NCBI GenBank assembly: GCA_002428965.1
Contig: DIYI01000001.1
Location: forward strand, 177,021 to 241,020
Length of the DNA: 64,000 nt
Direction of reading: 5' to 3'
Origin: Jejuia sp. UBA6058
GTDB taxonomy: Bacteria; Bacteroidota; Bacteroidia; Flavobacteriales; Flavobacteriaceae
Under the pieces are notes generated by a model. The model saw only the letters and a list, made by a program, of their open reading frames with translations. It was not told the DNA's origin and made no database searches. Position 1 is the first letter of the stretch. The number at the start of each line of letters is the position of its first letter. This document shows, piece by piece, positions 8,631 to 17,600 of the stretch. A program made the position numbers and the translations under genes.

Positions 8631-9854
8631 TTATTTTTGAAGAAACGGAATTTCTAGAGTTATACCAGTCTGAAAATCAGGAGCATTGTTTACTTCGAGA
8701 TCTTCTTTAAAGAATAGTGAAATTTTATAGTTAGGTCTGCCGTAGGTGTAAATAAAATTCCAGTCGTTAAGAGTATAATAGAGTGTGGCAACGCCATTAT
8801 GCCATCCACCATTTATTTCTTGCCATAACCCGAGCAGTCTATAATAATCTGCTTCTTCTACTTGATTGTATCTGGTTTGAATGTGATAGTTCACACCAAA
8901 AGAATGGTAATTCCCTTTTTTTGTATATTCTGTAAATTCAATGTGGGCTTCAAAAGTCCCTAGATAAGGGTTATTGCCTAAATCTATATTATCATTTTTG
9001 AAGTTGATGAAGTTTTTATGCAGTACGCTAGCGCCAAATCCAAAATTAAATTCATTTTTATTTTTAAGAATTATTCTTTTAAGGCCATTTAAAGAAATTC
9101 CATAATCTAACGCGCTGTTAAACTTGGAGGTGTTTAAACCTATGTGGTTGCCTATATTCAAATAGATATTTTTCTCATCACTTCTTAAAAACGAAGGATA
9201 GTAGAAATGGTTAATTTCTAAACCTCCCAAAAAAAAGTCGTTCGCGTTAAGTTCTAGCGTACGTCCGTTTCTATCTAAATATCTAAAATTAACTTGGTTT
9301 AGACCGTAAAAACGTCTTCCAAAAGGGTCTTCTCCTCCAGCAATATTGCTATGGAACCATTCAATCCCCTCGTCGCTTGTAAAAACACTAAAAGGATATT
9401 TACCTTTAGTAATTAAGTGATTTCTTAGAGTGATACCTATTTCATGTTTCTTAGAAATTGGTATGTTTAAGTTTAATCGAAACTCTTTAATAACAGCGTC
9501 AACTACAATATTCATGTAATCGGCTGGAGTAGTTTCTTGGTCAATAAAATTAAATCCTCTATCATGCCAAATCACTTCACTAAGCGCTCTTCTTACCTCG
9601 GGGTCTTTCGGAAAATAAGCCTCTACGAAAGGATGGAAATTATTACCGCTTGTGTAGTTTATAGAAAATGCAGCCTGTTTTGGAGGTGCTATTTTAAAGT
9701 TGTTGTTGATGCGTGCACTAAAAATTCCAAAATGATGGGTTGACAGTATACTTGGTCGGTCAATGCCATTTTTAAATGAAATACTATCTTTTTCTTGAGC
9801 GTAAAAAGAAATAGACAGCATTACTGAGACTATTATAATGCAGCTTCTTAGCAT
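8631..9854 (-). CDS. Predicted outer-membrane beta-barrel protein
   Basis: A 407-residue exported protein (signal peptide ending SISFYAQ). The rest is rich in alternating aromatic/polar strands, such as NEFNFGFGASVLHKNF, GNYHSFGVNYHIQTRY and WNFIYTYGRPNYKISLFF, and ends in an amphipathic strand as barrels do. It resembles DUF3187-type proteins, though I am not certain of that. The minus-strand promoter element TATATTTG sits only 4 bases before the ATG, so the message may be leaderless. Function unknown. Confidence 0.6.
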   Translation of the reverse strand: MLRSCIIIVSVMLSISFYAQEKDSISFKNGIDRPSILSTHHFGIFSARINNNFKIAPPKQAAFSINYTSGNNFHPFVEAYFPKDPEVRRALSEVIWHDRGFNFIDQETTPADYMNIVVDAVIKEFRLNLNIPISKKHEIGITLRNHLITKGKYPFSVFTSDEGIEWFHSNIAGGEDPFGRRFYGLNQVNFRYLDRNGRTLELNANDFFLGGLEINHFYYPSFLRSDEKNIYLNIGNHIGLNTSKFNSALDYGISLNGLKRIILKNKNEFNFGFGASVLHKNFINFKNDNIDLGNNPYLGTFEAHIEFTEYTKKGNYHSFGVNYHIQTRYNQVEEADYYRLLGLWQEINGGWHNGVATLYYTLNDWNFIYTYGRPNYKISLFFKEDLEVNNAPDFQTGITLEIPFLQK

Positions 9855-9858
9855 GCGG

Positions 9859-9866
9859 CAAATATA
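9859..9866 (-). promoter_or_regulatory. -7 promoter element TATATTTG of the barrel-protein gene
   Basis: Exact TAnnTTTG match on the minus strand, ending 4 bases from the ATG at 9854. The transcript would start at or next to the start codon. Confidence 0.5.
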
Positions 9867-9880
9867 GAATAAATAGAAAT

Positions 9881-11380
9881 CTAAGATTTAATTGAATTTA
9901 TAATTTCAAGTGTTGTATCGTAAATGGTTCTTTTTTCCATTTTGCTTTTTAACCAAGCATAAAAACTCATCACAAAAATATCTTCCCGCTTAGAGTCTAC
10001 CCATTCAAAAGAATTTTTCACTTTATTTTTGAATTCTGAAGAAGTAACATTTTCAGGGTTTTTGTAAAAACGCTTTACAAGTTCAACAAATGTAATGGCA
10101 CGTTCTTGTTTAGAGTCTTTAAGATATTTGTAATGGTTGCGCTGAAAACTTAATAATCGCGATTCAACCAAATCAATGTTTTCTAGTTCTATATGCAATA
10201 ATATTTCGGATAAATTCTTTTTAAGCACCCAATCAATACCAGCTTTTTCTTTGTACCAATTGTCGGTATGATAAAATTTAGAAAAAATACCCAGAGCTTC
10301 TTTAAATTGATGATTTTGAAAATAAAACATCATTAAGCTTAAATGGATGTCTAAAAGCGATTCAATGTCTGCATATTTTTTATGTAATATGGGTTTTAGT
10401 ACTTCTATTGCTTCGTCTTGTTGGTTGGTAAAATTCAAGTTTAAAGACAGTAGTAATTTGTATTTTAAAATAAATGTATTGTAATGCTTTTTATGTTGCT
10501 CAAGCATTTCAGAATGCATTAAGTTGAGGTACTTGATTGAGTTGTTAAATTTCTTATTTCTGAAAAAAGTATTAGCAATAATGTACAAGATTTGAATATG
10601 ATAAAACGGCTGCTTTTCTTGAGCTTTATATTTAACTATGGATTTGTAGGAGTTAGTTAAAAACGATTCTGTGCTTAAATAGTCATTGGTTGCAAATGCT
10701 GATAAACTAATGATGCTTATTAGTTGATATAAGGATTTAAAGGATAAGCTTTCATTTAGGTCAATATTGTATGTGCTAAATAAATCGGTAAGAATGTCTT
10801 CAAAATTTACTACCCTACCTTTATAGGTTATGGCGTTTAATGTTTGTTTTACTTTGGCGTATATTATATTTAGTTTTTCTTCTAAAAGGTGCTTGTCTTT
10901 ATTGTTATTGAATTTAAGTATAATCTCATCTAAAGATGGATAATAGACAGCATATTGAATTTGTGTATTGTAAATTTCATTAAGTAAAGCAAAAAGATGA
11001 TGCTCTTTGGCTACCTTTTCTGCTTTTTGCAGCACTTTAAAAGCGGGTTTGTATTGTTTTTGCTGTAGAAAATAACGTGCTGCTAAAATATATTTTATAA
11101 CAACATTTTCGGTCGAGCTTTCTTCTTGAAAACTATTATTAGCTGTAAAATTTAAAATGGATTGGTATAAACGTTTGCGTAACGCATGATAAGCATCTTT
11201 TTTATAGCTACCATAGAGTTTGTGGCAAATGTCTTTAGAGTTTATGTTGTTGTTTGCCAGAAGTTTAAATAGTTGAACGTTTTTAGTGTCGCCTCGTTTG
11301 TTGTTTTTTTCAAGATGATTAATGAATCTATGTTGGTTTTCTTTAGAGAAAGTCGAAATTATGGCGTTTAAGTCATTCAT
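9881..11380 (-). CDS. Large helical-repeat (TPR-like) protein of unknown function
   Basis: An all-helical, soluble protein of 499 residues from the chosen start. Alternating helices such as YFLQQKQYKPAFKVLQKAEK and MMFYFQNHQFKEALGIFSKF have the look of tetratricopeptide repeats. The frame stays open upstream to an ATG at 11443, but that would add a hydrophobic MYFIIAFTIF piece that does not suit the protein, so the ATG at 11378-11380 (MNDLNAII) was preferred. No catalytic motif is seen. Divergent from the YiaAB-family gene. No function can be assigned. Confidence 0.6.
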   Translation of the reverse strand: MNDLNAIISTFSKENQHRFINHLEKNNKRGDTKNVQLFKLLANNNINSKDICHKLYGSYKKDAYHALRKRLYQSILNFTANNSFQEESSTENVVIKYILAARYFLQQKQYKPAFKVLQKAEKVAKEHHLFALLNEIYNTQIQYAVYYPSLDEIILKFNNNKDKHLLEEKLNIIYAKVKQTLNAITYKGRVVNFEDILTDLFSTYNIDLNESLSFKSLYQLISIISLSAFATNDYLSTESFLTNSYKSIVKYKAQEKQPFYHIQILYIIANTFFRNKKFNNSIKYLNLMHSEMLEQHKKHYNTFILKYKLLLSLNLNFTNQQDEAIEVLKPILHKKYADIESLLDIHLSLMMFYFQNHQFKEALGIFSKFYHTDNWYKEKAGIDWVLKKNLSEILLHIELENIDLVESRLLSFQRNHYKYLKDSKQERAITFVELVKRFYKNPENVTSSEFKNKVKNSFEWVDSKREDIFVMSFYAWLKSKMEKRTIYDTTLEIINSIKS

Positions 11381-11530
11381 TATATCGTCAGTAATAAATT
11401 GGGATAGTTGATTAAATATAGTAAACGCTATAATAAAATACATAATATATCGTCCGTTTTATATAAAATCTGTGTTTTACGCTTATTTCTTCTTTAGCAG
11501 TTTTGTGGTGTAATCATTAAAACAAAAATT

Positions 11531-12016
11531 ATGAATTATCAAACCACAGTTTCAGTAGAAAAAGATGTAAAAACATCTAAAAGCAAAAAAGAAACAAAAG
11601 TATTTGATCAAAAACCAACATCTGCATTTGTAGGCGCGTCATGGGCCGCATTATTTATTGGGATGTTATCGTATTGTATTGGATTATGGAACGCTAATAT
11701 GATGCTCAATGAAAAAGGGTATTATTTTACCATTTTATTATTTGGTTTGTTCTCGGTTATTTCGGTACAGAAAGCGGTTCGTGATAAATTAGAAGATATC
11801 CCTGTAACTCCCATTTACTATAGTATAAGTTGGTTTACAACAACAGCGTCTATTGTACTTCTAATTATTGGTTTATGGAATGCCGATTTATGGTTGAGTG
11901 AAAAAGGATTTTATGCTATGTCTTTCCTTTTAAGTCTTTTTGCTGCCATTGCGGTACAAAAGAATACCCGAGATATTCAATACATAGATAGACAATTAGA
12001 AGAAGACAATAAATAA
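11531..12016 (+). CDS. YiaA/YiaB-family inner-membrane protein
   Basis: A 161-residue membrane protein with an internal duplication. Each half has two hydrophobic helices around a similar core: GLWNANMMLNEKGYYF then VQKAVRD in the first, GLWNADLWLSEKGFYA then VQKNTRD in the second. This is the YiaAB two-helix domain twice, as in E. coli YiaA. Function of the family is unknown. It is followed by a hairpin terminator before the CPBP-family gene. Confidence 0.85.
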   Translation: MNYQTTVSVEKDVKTSKSKKETKVFDQKPTSAFVGASWAALFIGMLSYCIGLWNANMMLNEKGYYFTILLFGLFSVISVQKAVRDKLEDIPVTPIYYSISWFTTTASIVLLIIGLWNADLWLSEKGFYAMSFLLSLFAAIAVQKNTRDIQYIDRQLEEDNK

Positions 12017-12082
12017 AACGATTTTTAATCAAAACAAAATAGTAAGGGTTGTTTTGATGGTTGGTTAGTTAACCCAAAATCC

Positions 12083-12107
12083 CGTGGCTTTGGCTGCGGG
12101 GTTTTAA
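12083..12107 (+). terminator. Terminator after the YiaAB-family gene
   Basis: Eight-base-pair stem CCCGTGGC / GCTGCGGG (two G-U pairs) with loop TTTG, followed by GTTTT. It lies just before the next ATG at 12118. Confidence 0.55.
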
Positions 12108-12117
12108 ATTATAAATT

Positions 12118-12795
12118 ATGAAACCAAAACTTACAAAAAACCTAATTGAATTTTCAAAAACAAAGCTTATTTCAGAACGACGGCGAGTTCTTGAAATTAC
12201 TGGAGTAGTAATTACAGCAATTGGAAAGTTCATTTTCATGGATATCTTAGATTGGAGATTGCCTTATGTTGTATTTGCTGTTTTGGCTTGGGGTATTTAC
12301 GTGTATCACTGCGCTAAAAAAGAACAAGGCATTCTTAAATATTGGGGTTTTAGAATGGATAATTTTAAAGTAGCATTAAAATTTATTGCACCATTTGTCT
12401 TAGTAGCAATCATTGGCTTTTTGGCAATCGGTTATATTCAAGGCACTTTAAACTTTACATGGCATATATTACCATTGCTCATAACTTATCCAATATGGGG
12501 AAGTATTCAGCAGTTTTTAACTATCGGTTTAATTGCTGGGAATCTAAATCATTTAAAAGTTAAGAAAACAGTAGCTATTATTCTAACAGCTCTATTATTT
12601 TCAGTGGTTCATTATCCTTCAATTTGGTTAATGATTGGTACTTTTATTTTAGCCCTGTTCTACGGCTTTATGTATTTAAAAGTGAAAAATATTTATGTTA
12701 TGGGCATTTGTCATGGTTGGTTGGGAGCGTTGTTTTATTATACGGTGTTAAATCAAGACCCGTTTCAGGATATCTTTATGAAATATTTTACCTAA
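12118..12795 (+). CDS. CPBP/CAAX-like membrane protein lacking catalytic glutamates
   Basis: A 225-residue multispanning membrane protein with the layout of the CPBP (CAAX-processing/bacteriocin-processing) intramembrane metalloprotease family. Motif 2 is intact (FSVVH, F161 and H165) and motif 3 keeps its histidine (H199 in CHGWLG). Motif 1, normally EExxxR, reads Q131 Q132 F L T I136, so both glutamates and the arginine are replaced. It is therefore probably a non-proteolytic relative, or diverged in activity. It lies just upstream of two alpha/beta hydrolase genes on the same strand. Confidence 0.72.
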   Translation: MKPKLTKNLIEFSKTKLISERRRVLEITGVVITAIGKFIFMDILDWRLPYVVFAVLAWGIYVYHCAKKEQGILKYWGFRMDNFKVALKFIAPFVLVAIIGFLAIGYIQGTLNFTWHILPLLITYPIWGSIQQFLTIGLIAGNLNHLKVKKTVAIILTALLFSVVHYPSIWLMIGTFILALFYGFMYLKVKNIYVMGICHGWLGALFYYTVLNQDPFQDIFMKYFT

Positions 12796-12832
12796 TGGAA
12801 TTTCCGTATCTTGTAAGAAACAGGTTTTTTTG

Positions 12833-13711
12833 ATGGCGTATTGGATATCTACTGTAATTACAATTCTTTTAGTTTACATTTTAATTAGTGTAGCGCTATA
12901 CTATCTACAAGATTATCTGCTGTTCAAACCCGAAAAGTTACCAAAGGAATTTCAGTTTCATTATGAAAATCAAGATATAGAAGAACATAATCTAGACACA
13001 CGAGATGGTGCAATAATTAATGGCTTATTATTTAAGCCAAAAGTAAAACCTAAAGGGATTGTGCTGTATTTAAAAGGAAATTCTAAAAGTATCAAAGGTT
13101 GGGGGAAGTTTGCGGTAGATTTTACGCGACATGGTTACAACGTGCTAATGGTAGATTATCGAGGTTTTGGTAAAAGCACAGGAAAGCGCTCACAAAAAGC
13201 AATTAAAAGGGATTTGCAATTGGTTTATAACAAAATAAAGGAATACACTTCAGAAGATAATATTATCCTGTATGGGCGTTCGTTGGGTTCGGGTTTTGCA
13301 GCTAAACTTGCCTCGATGAATCATCCCAAAATGCTAATTTTAGATGCGCCATATTATAGCCTAACCAAAGTTACCAAACGTTATGCACCTTTTATGCCAT
13401 TGTCTATTTTAATTAAATATCCTTTACCAACCTATAAATGGTTAAAGTATGTGCAATGTCCTATCCATATTATCCATGGCACAAATGATAAATTGATTCC
13501 ATATAAAACCAGTATCAAGCTGTCAAAGGTAAAACCTAAACTCACCAAACTACATACAGTAATTGGTGGCGGACATAAAAATCTAAACACCTTTGAGTCT
13601 TATCATCTTATGATTCATGATATTTTAACCGCAACACCTCAAGATATCGATTTGTCAACTACAAGTATTAATGTTAAACACACCTCAAAACCCACTAAGG
13701 CGAAGGCTTAA
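12833..13711 (+). CDS. Membrane-anchored alpha/beta hydrolase, copy 1
   Basis: N-terminal hydrophobic anchor (VITILLVYILISVALYYL), then an alpha/beta hydrolase domain. The nucleophile elbow GRSLGSG, the acid in HGTNDKLIP and the histidine in GGGHKNL form a plausible triad. The loop that is HGN in the neighbouring copy is KGN here (K81), so the oxyanion region has diverged. The ATG at 12833 is preferred to the adjoining TTG at 12830. Its 3' end overlaps copy 2 by 41 bases. Similar to YqiI/BEM46-type hydrolases; substrate unknown. Confidence 0.8.
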   Translation: MAYWISTVITILLVYILISVALYYLQDYLLFKPEKLPKEFQFHYENQDIEEHNLDTRDGAIINGLLFKPKVKPKGIVLYLKGNSKSIKGWGKFAVDFTRHGYNVLMVDYRGFGKSTGKRSQKAIKRDLQLVYNKIKEYTSEDNIILYGRSLGSGFAAKLASMNHPKMLILDAPYYSLTKVTKRYAPFMPLSILIKYPLPTYKWLKYVQCPIHIIHGTNDKLIPYKTSIKLSKVKPKLTKLHTVIGGGHKNLNTFESYHLMIHDILTATPQDIDLSTTSINVKHTSKPTKAKA

Positions 13712-14495
13712 AAAGCTACTAAGTGTTTTAGTGATTCTTTATGTTATGATTACAGCTGCATTATATTTTATGCAAGAAAAACTACTGTTTCTACCTTCAA
13801 CTTTAGATCGAGATTATCAATACCAGTTCAATTATAATTTTGAAGAACTAAATTTTGAAACTGATGATGGCGCCATTTTAAATGCCATTCATTTTAAAAT
13901 TGAAAACCCTAAGGGCGTTATTTTATATTTTCATGGAAATGCCGGAGACTTATCCCGTTGGGGCACTATAACAGAATTTTTTGTTGAAAAAAAATATGAT
14001 GTTTTGGTAATGGATTACAGAACCTATGGCAAAAGCAAAGGAAAATTAAGCGAACATGTATTTTATAGCGATGCACAGTTGTTTTATGATTATTTGAAGA
14101 AAGACCATAACGAAAATGAAATTACATTATATGGACGCTCACTAGGAACTGGCATTGCAACCTATATTGCTTCAAGAAATAAACCAAAACAACTAATTTT
14201 AGAAACACCGTATTATAGTATTGCGCATGTTGGTAAACACAGATTTCCATTTTTGCCTGTTGAAACTTTTTTAAAATACAAATTTCCTACTTATCAATTT
14301 ATTACTAAGGTAAGCTGTCCTGTAGCTATGTTTCATGGAACAAATGATGAAGTAGTGCCTTATGAAAGTGCCGAAAAATTATTTAAAGTAGTTGAAGAAA
14401 ATAATATTAATTTTATTACCATTGAAGGCGCTAATCATAATAATATTATTGAATTTGAAAGTTATCATAAAACCATCGAAAAATTGCTGAAATAG
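13671..14495 (+). CDS. Membrane-anchored alpha/beta hydrolase, copy 2
   Basis: A 274-residue paralogue of the preceding protein with the same plan: basic N-terminus, hydrophobic anchor LLSVLVILYVMITAALYF, then the hydrolase domain. It has YFHGNAGDLSRWG (oxyanion loop intact), nucleophile elbow GRSLGTG, HGTNDEVVP and GANHNN. The two genes clearly arose by tandem duplication. The start at 13671 lies inside the end of copy 1 and is supported because it is needed for the membrane anchor. A bidirectional terminator lies downstream. Confidence 0.83.
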   Translation: MLNTPQNPLRRRLKKLLSVLVILYVMITAALYFMQEKLLFLPSTLDRDYQYQFNYNFEELNFETDDGAILNAIHFKIENPKGVILYFHGNAGDLSRWGTITEFFVEKKYDVLVMDYRTYGKSKGKLSEHVFYSDAQLFYDYLKKDHNENEITLYGRSLGTGIATYIASRNKPKQLILETPYYSIAHVGKHRFPFLPVETFLKYKFPTYQFITKVSCPVAMFHGTNDEVVPYESAEKLFKVVEENNINFITIEGANHNNIIEFESYHKTIEKLLK

Positions 14496-14638
14496 TATTT
14501 AATTTTTGAAAGGAAAACCTCTAAAAGAGCAAAAAACATTAATTAATAGTTAAAAATATCTAAACTTATGTAAGTAATTGGGAAAAATATCGTCTATTTG
14601 TATAAGTTTAGTTTAAGTTTAGTTTAGTTAAAAGAATG

Positions 14639-14670
14639 AGCCGGTAGTTTTATACAAAATTATCGGCTTT
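14639..14670. terminator. Bidirectional terminator between hydrolase 2 and the hybrid regulator
   Basis: A stem of about 12 bp starting AGCCG and ending CGGCT, flanked inside by T and A runs, lies in the gap between the two convergent genes. Confidence 0.65.
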
Positions 14671-14680
14671 CTTGTTTATG

Positions 14681-17600
14681 TCATTTGATCAATTTGGTTG
14701 GTGGTGTTCCAAATTTTTCGGTAAAGAGTTTTGTAAAGTAATTAGGGTCGTTGTAACCAACGGAATAGGCAATTTCTGAGACGCTGAGTTCCGACTCTTT
14801 TACCAATTTGTAGGCCTCATTTAACCTAATTCCCCTGATGAATATTGAAGTTGATAAGCCCGTTAACGCTTTCAGTTTACGATGTAGCTGTGTTCTGCTA
14901 ACACCTATTTCTCTACAAATCTCGTTAATGCCGAACGCATCATCCGAAATATTATTTAATAAAACTCCAGAGATTTTATTAAGAAACTCATTCGAAATCT
15001 TAGGGGCTTGAACGTCGCCATTATCCTGTCTTTCAGAATATTTCTTTTTTAAGTTTTCACGAATTGCTATTAGATTATTGATATGAGTTAACAGCTCTTC
15101 ACTATTAAAAGGCTTGCCTAAATAAACGTCCGCACCTAGTTTTAACCCCGAAATTTTTGAGTTATGATCTACTTTAGCCGTTAACATGATTACAGGAATA
15201 TGATTTGTCCTAAAATCTGATTTTATTAGATGACATGATTCATAGCCATCCATAACAGGCATCATTAAATCTGAGATAATGAGATCTGGAATTAGTTCAA
15301 TGGCTTTTTCAAAACCTAATTTTCCATTTGGTGCTGAGTACACTTTATAAAAAGGTTTAAGAACTGACGATATATAGGTTAATACATCTTCATTGTCTTC
15401 TATAACAAGAATAATATTCTCTTCATTTTCAAAGGTACTTTCAACTTTATAAGAAGTATTATGATCTTGATTTTGGGCTAAACTTATTGTGTTTTTGGCT
15501 AAAGGTAAAGACACCACAAAACATGCGCCACTATCTTCATTATTATAAGCTTGTAATGTACCATTCATTAATTGCACTAGTTCTTTAGACAAAGCAAGAC
15601 CCAATCCAGTTCCCGAACTTGATTTGTTGGTTTTTTCTTGAAAATAACGATCAAAAACTTTTTCTAAGTTTTCATCAGCTATACCAGTGCCAGAATCAAC
15701 GACCTGGATTTCTACCATTTCATTTTTAGCAATTACTGAAAGTTCAACTGAACCATTGTTGGGCGTAAACTTTATGGCATTAGAAATTAAATTGTTCAAA
15801 ACCAATTGCACCTTGTCAATATCAAATTCCATAAGTATAGACTCAGGATTAGCATCGAATTTTAGCTTAATATCCTTTTGCTTCGCTAGAGATTCTAACG
15901 ACTCCATACAGTATTTGGTAAACGCAACAATATCTTTTGTTGAAAGCTCCAAATTAGCTGAATTAGACTCAATTTTACCAATTTCTAATAACTCATTAAC
16001 CAGACTTAATAGTTGTTGCGCATTACGCTTAATCATTTTGGAAGCTTGGGACTCAATGCTTTCGGCCATACCAATAATTACCGTTAATGGTGTTCTAAAT
16101 TCGTGCGTAATATTTTGGTAAAATTTGTTTTTAAAATCGTCTAGCTGTTTTAATTGGTTTGCCTCTGAAACTGCTAATTTTCTATTTAATTGAACTCTAT
16201 AAAAAGCATATATCAGGGCAATAAAAAGGAGTGTGTAGATTATATAAGCCAAAGTAGTTTTCCACCAAGGCGACGCAATGGTAAATAAAGCAATTGCCTT
16301 GGGTTTACTCCACAGGTTTCCATTATTTGTGGTCTTTACTTCCAGCTTATAAGAATTGGGTTGAAGGGTGCTAAAATTAAGATGGGTTAATTCTTTGGAG
16401 TAATTCCATTCATTAGAACTACCAAGCAATCTGTAAGCATATTGAGTTTGAAACGATGGGTTTGGTTGAATGGTTTTGAAATTGATTTCAAATGCGTTTT
16501 CTTCATGGGTTAAATTATCTAGATTAAGATTTGTAGTTCCTAGAAAATTGGAGAATTTAGATGTTCCGTTAACTTTAAGGTCGGTGATGACAATTTTTGG
16601 TGGTTTGAGACTTATGGTAAGGTCATTGGGGTTGTACACCCAAAAACCACCACGACCATCAGTGAAAATTTTACCGCTCTTATCAATAAATTGAGGTCCA
16701 GAAAATTCTTGTTTATGTCCATTCAAGCGCATCCATCTGGGGGAGTAATCAATAACTTCAAAGGTTTGTGAGTTAATAAACACTGATGGAGAATTGGTTT
16801 GTTTTACCCAAAAATTACCGTTGTTTTCAGGTACTATCTCATGTAAACTTTCATTTTTAAGAAGATTATCCTTGTTAATATGCTTTACAACTTTTCTCGT
16901 GTTTTTGTCAAATACATAAATACCATTATTGCCAGATAGCCACAACCTGTTTTGTTGGTCTACTTTAATGCCATGGGTTTTAATGTTCTTAAATATCTCT
17001 GTTTCTTCAAAAACCATTTTTGGTTGTTCCAATGATATATCAGCGCCGTATAGCCCATTTTTGTCAAGAGAAATCCATAATGTGTTTTTAGCATCTATGT
17101 GCATTGAACTACTATATCCGGTTGGAAAGAAACTAACTTTTTCATTTTCATGGTCTATTTTCCCTAGGCCATCACCAATTACGAACCATTTGTTATTATT
17201 TTGGTCTACCCTTAGATGATGTGTAAAAGTTCCTTTGCTTTTTAAGTCTCTTCCGTAAAATGAAAACGTTCTATCCTGCTCATTAAATTTCGCAATGCCA
17301 TCTTCGGTTCCAACCCATAATGTCCCGAGTCCGTCTTCAATAATGTCAGTTATTTGCAGGTCTCTGAGTGCCTTAAAACTTCCATTATTAAAAGTGAAAA
17401 AAGATTTTGTTTTAGGGTTATAAGCTTGAACCCCATTAAAACCGGCACACCATAACAAGCCGTTTTTGTCTTCTGAAAAAGAATAAAGGTATTCATTTTT
17501 AGACTCTTCTGGTAGATTAACATAATTGTAATCATTTTGGTTATGGTTCAGAACAAACACACCATCTCTAAGTCCAACATTTAGATATAAATTGTTAGAC

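Noticed and set aside
12080..12117. G-rich hairpin as a riboswitch for the CPBP-family gene
   Set aside because: It is a short stem followed by a T-run, which is enough for a terminator of the preceding gene; no aptamer-like structure is present.
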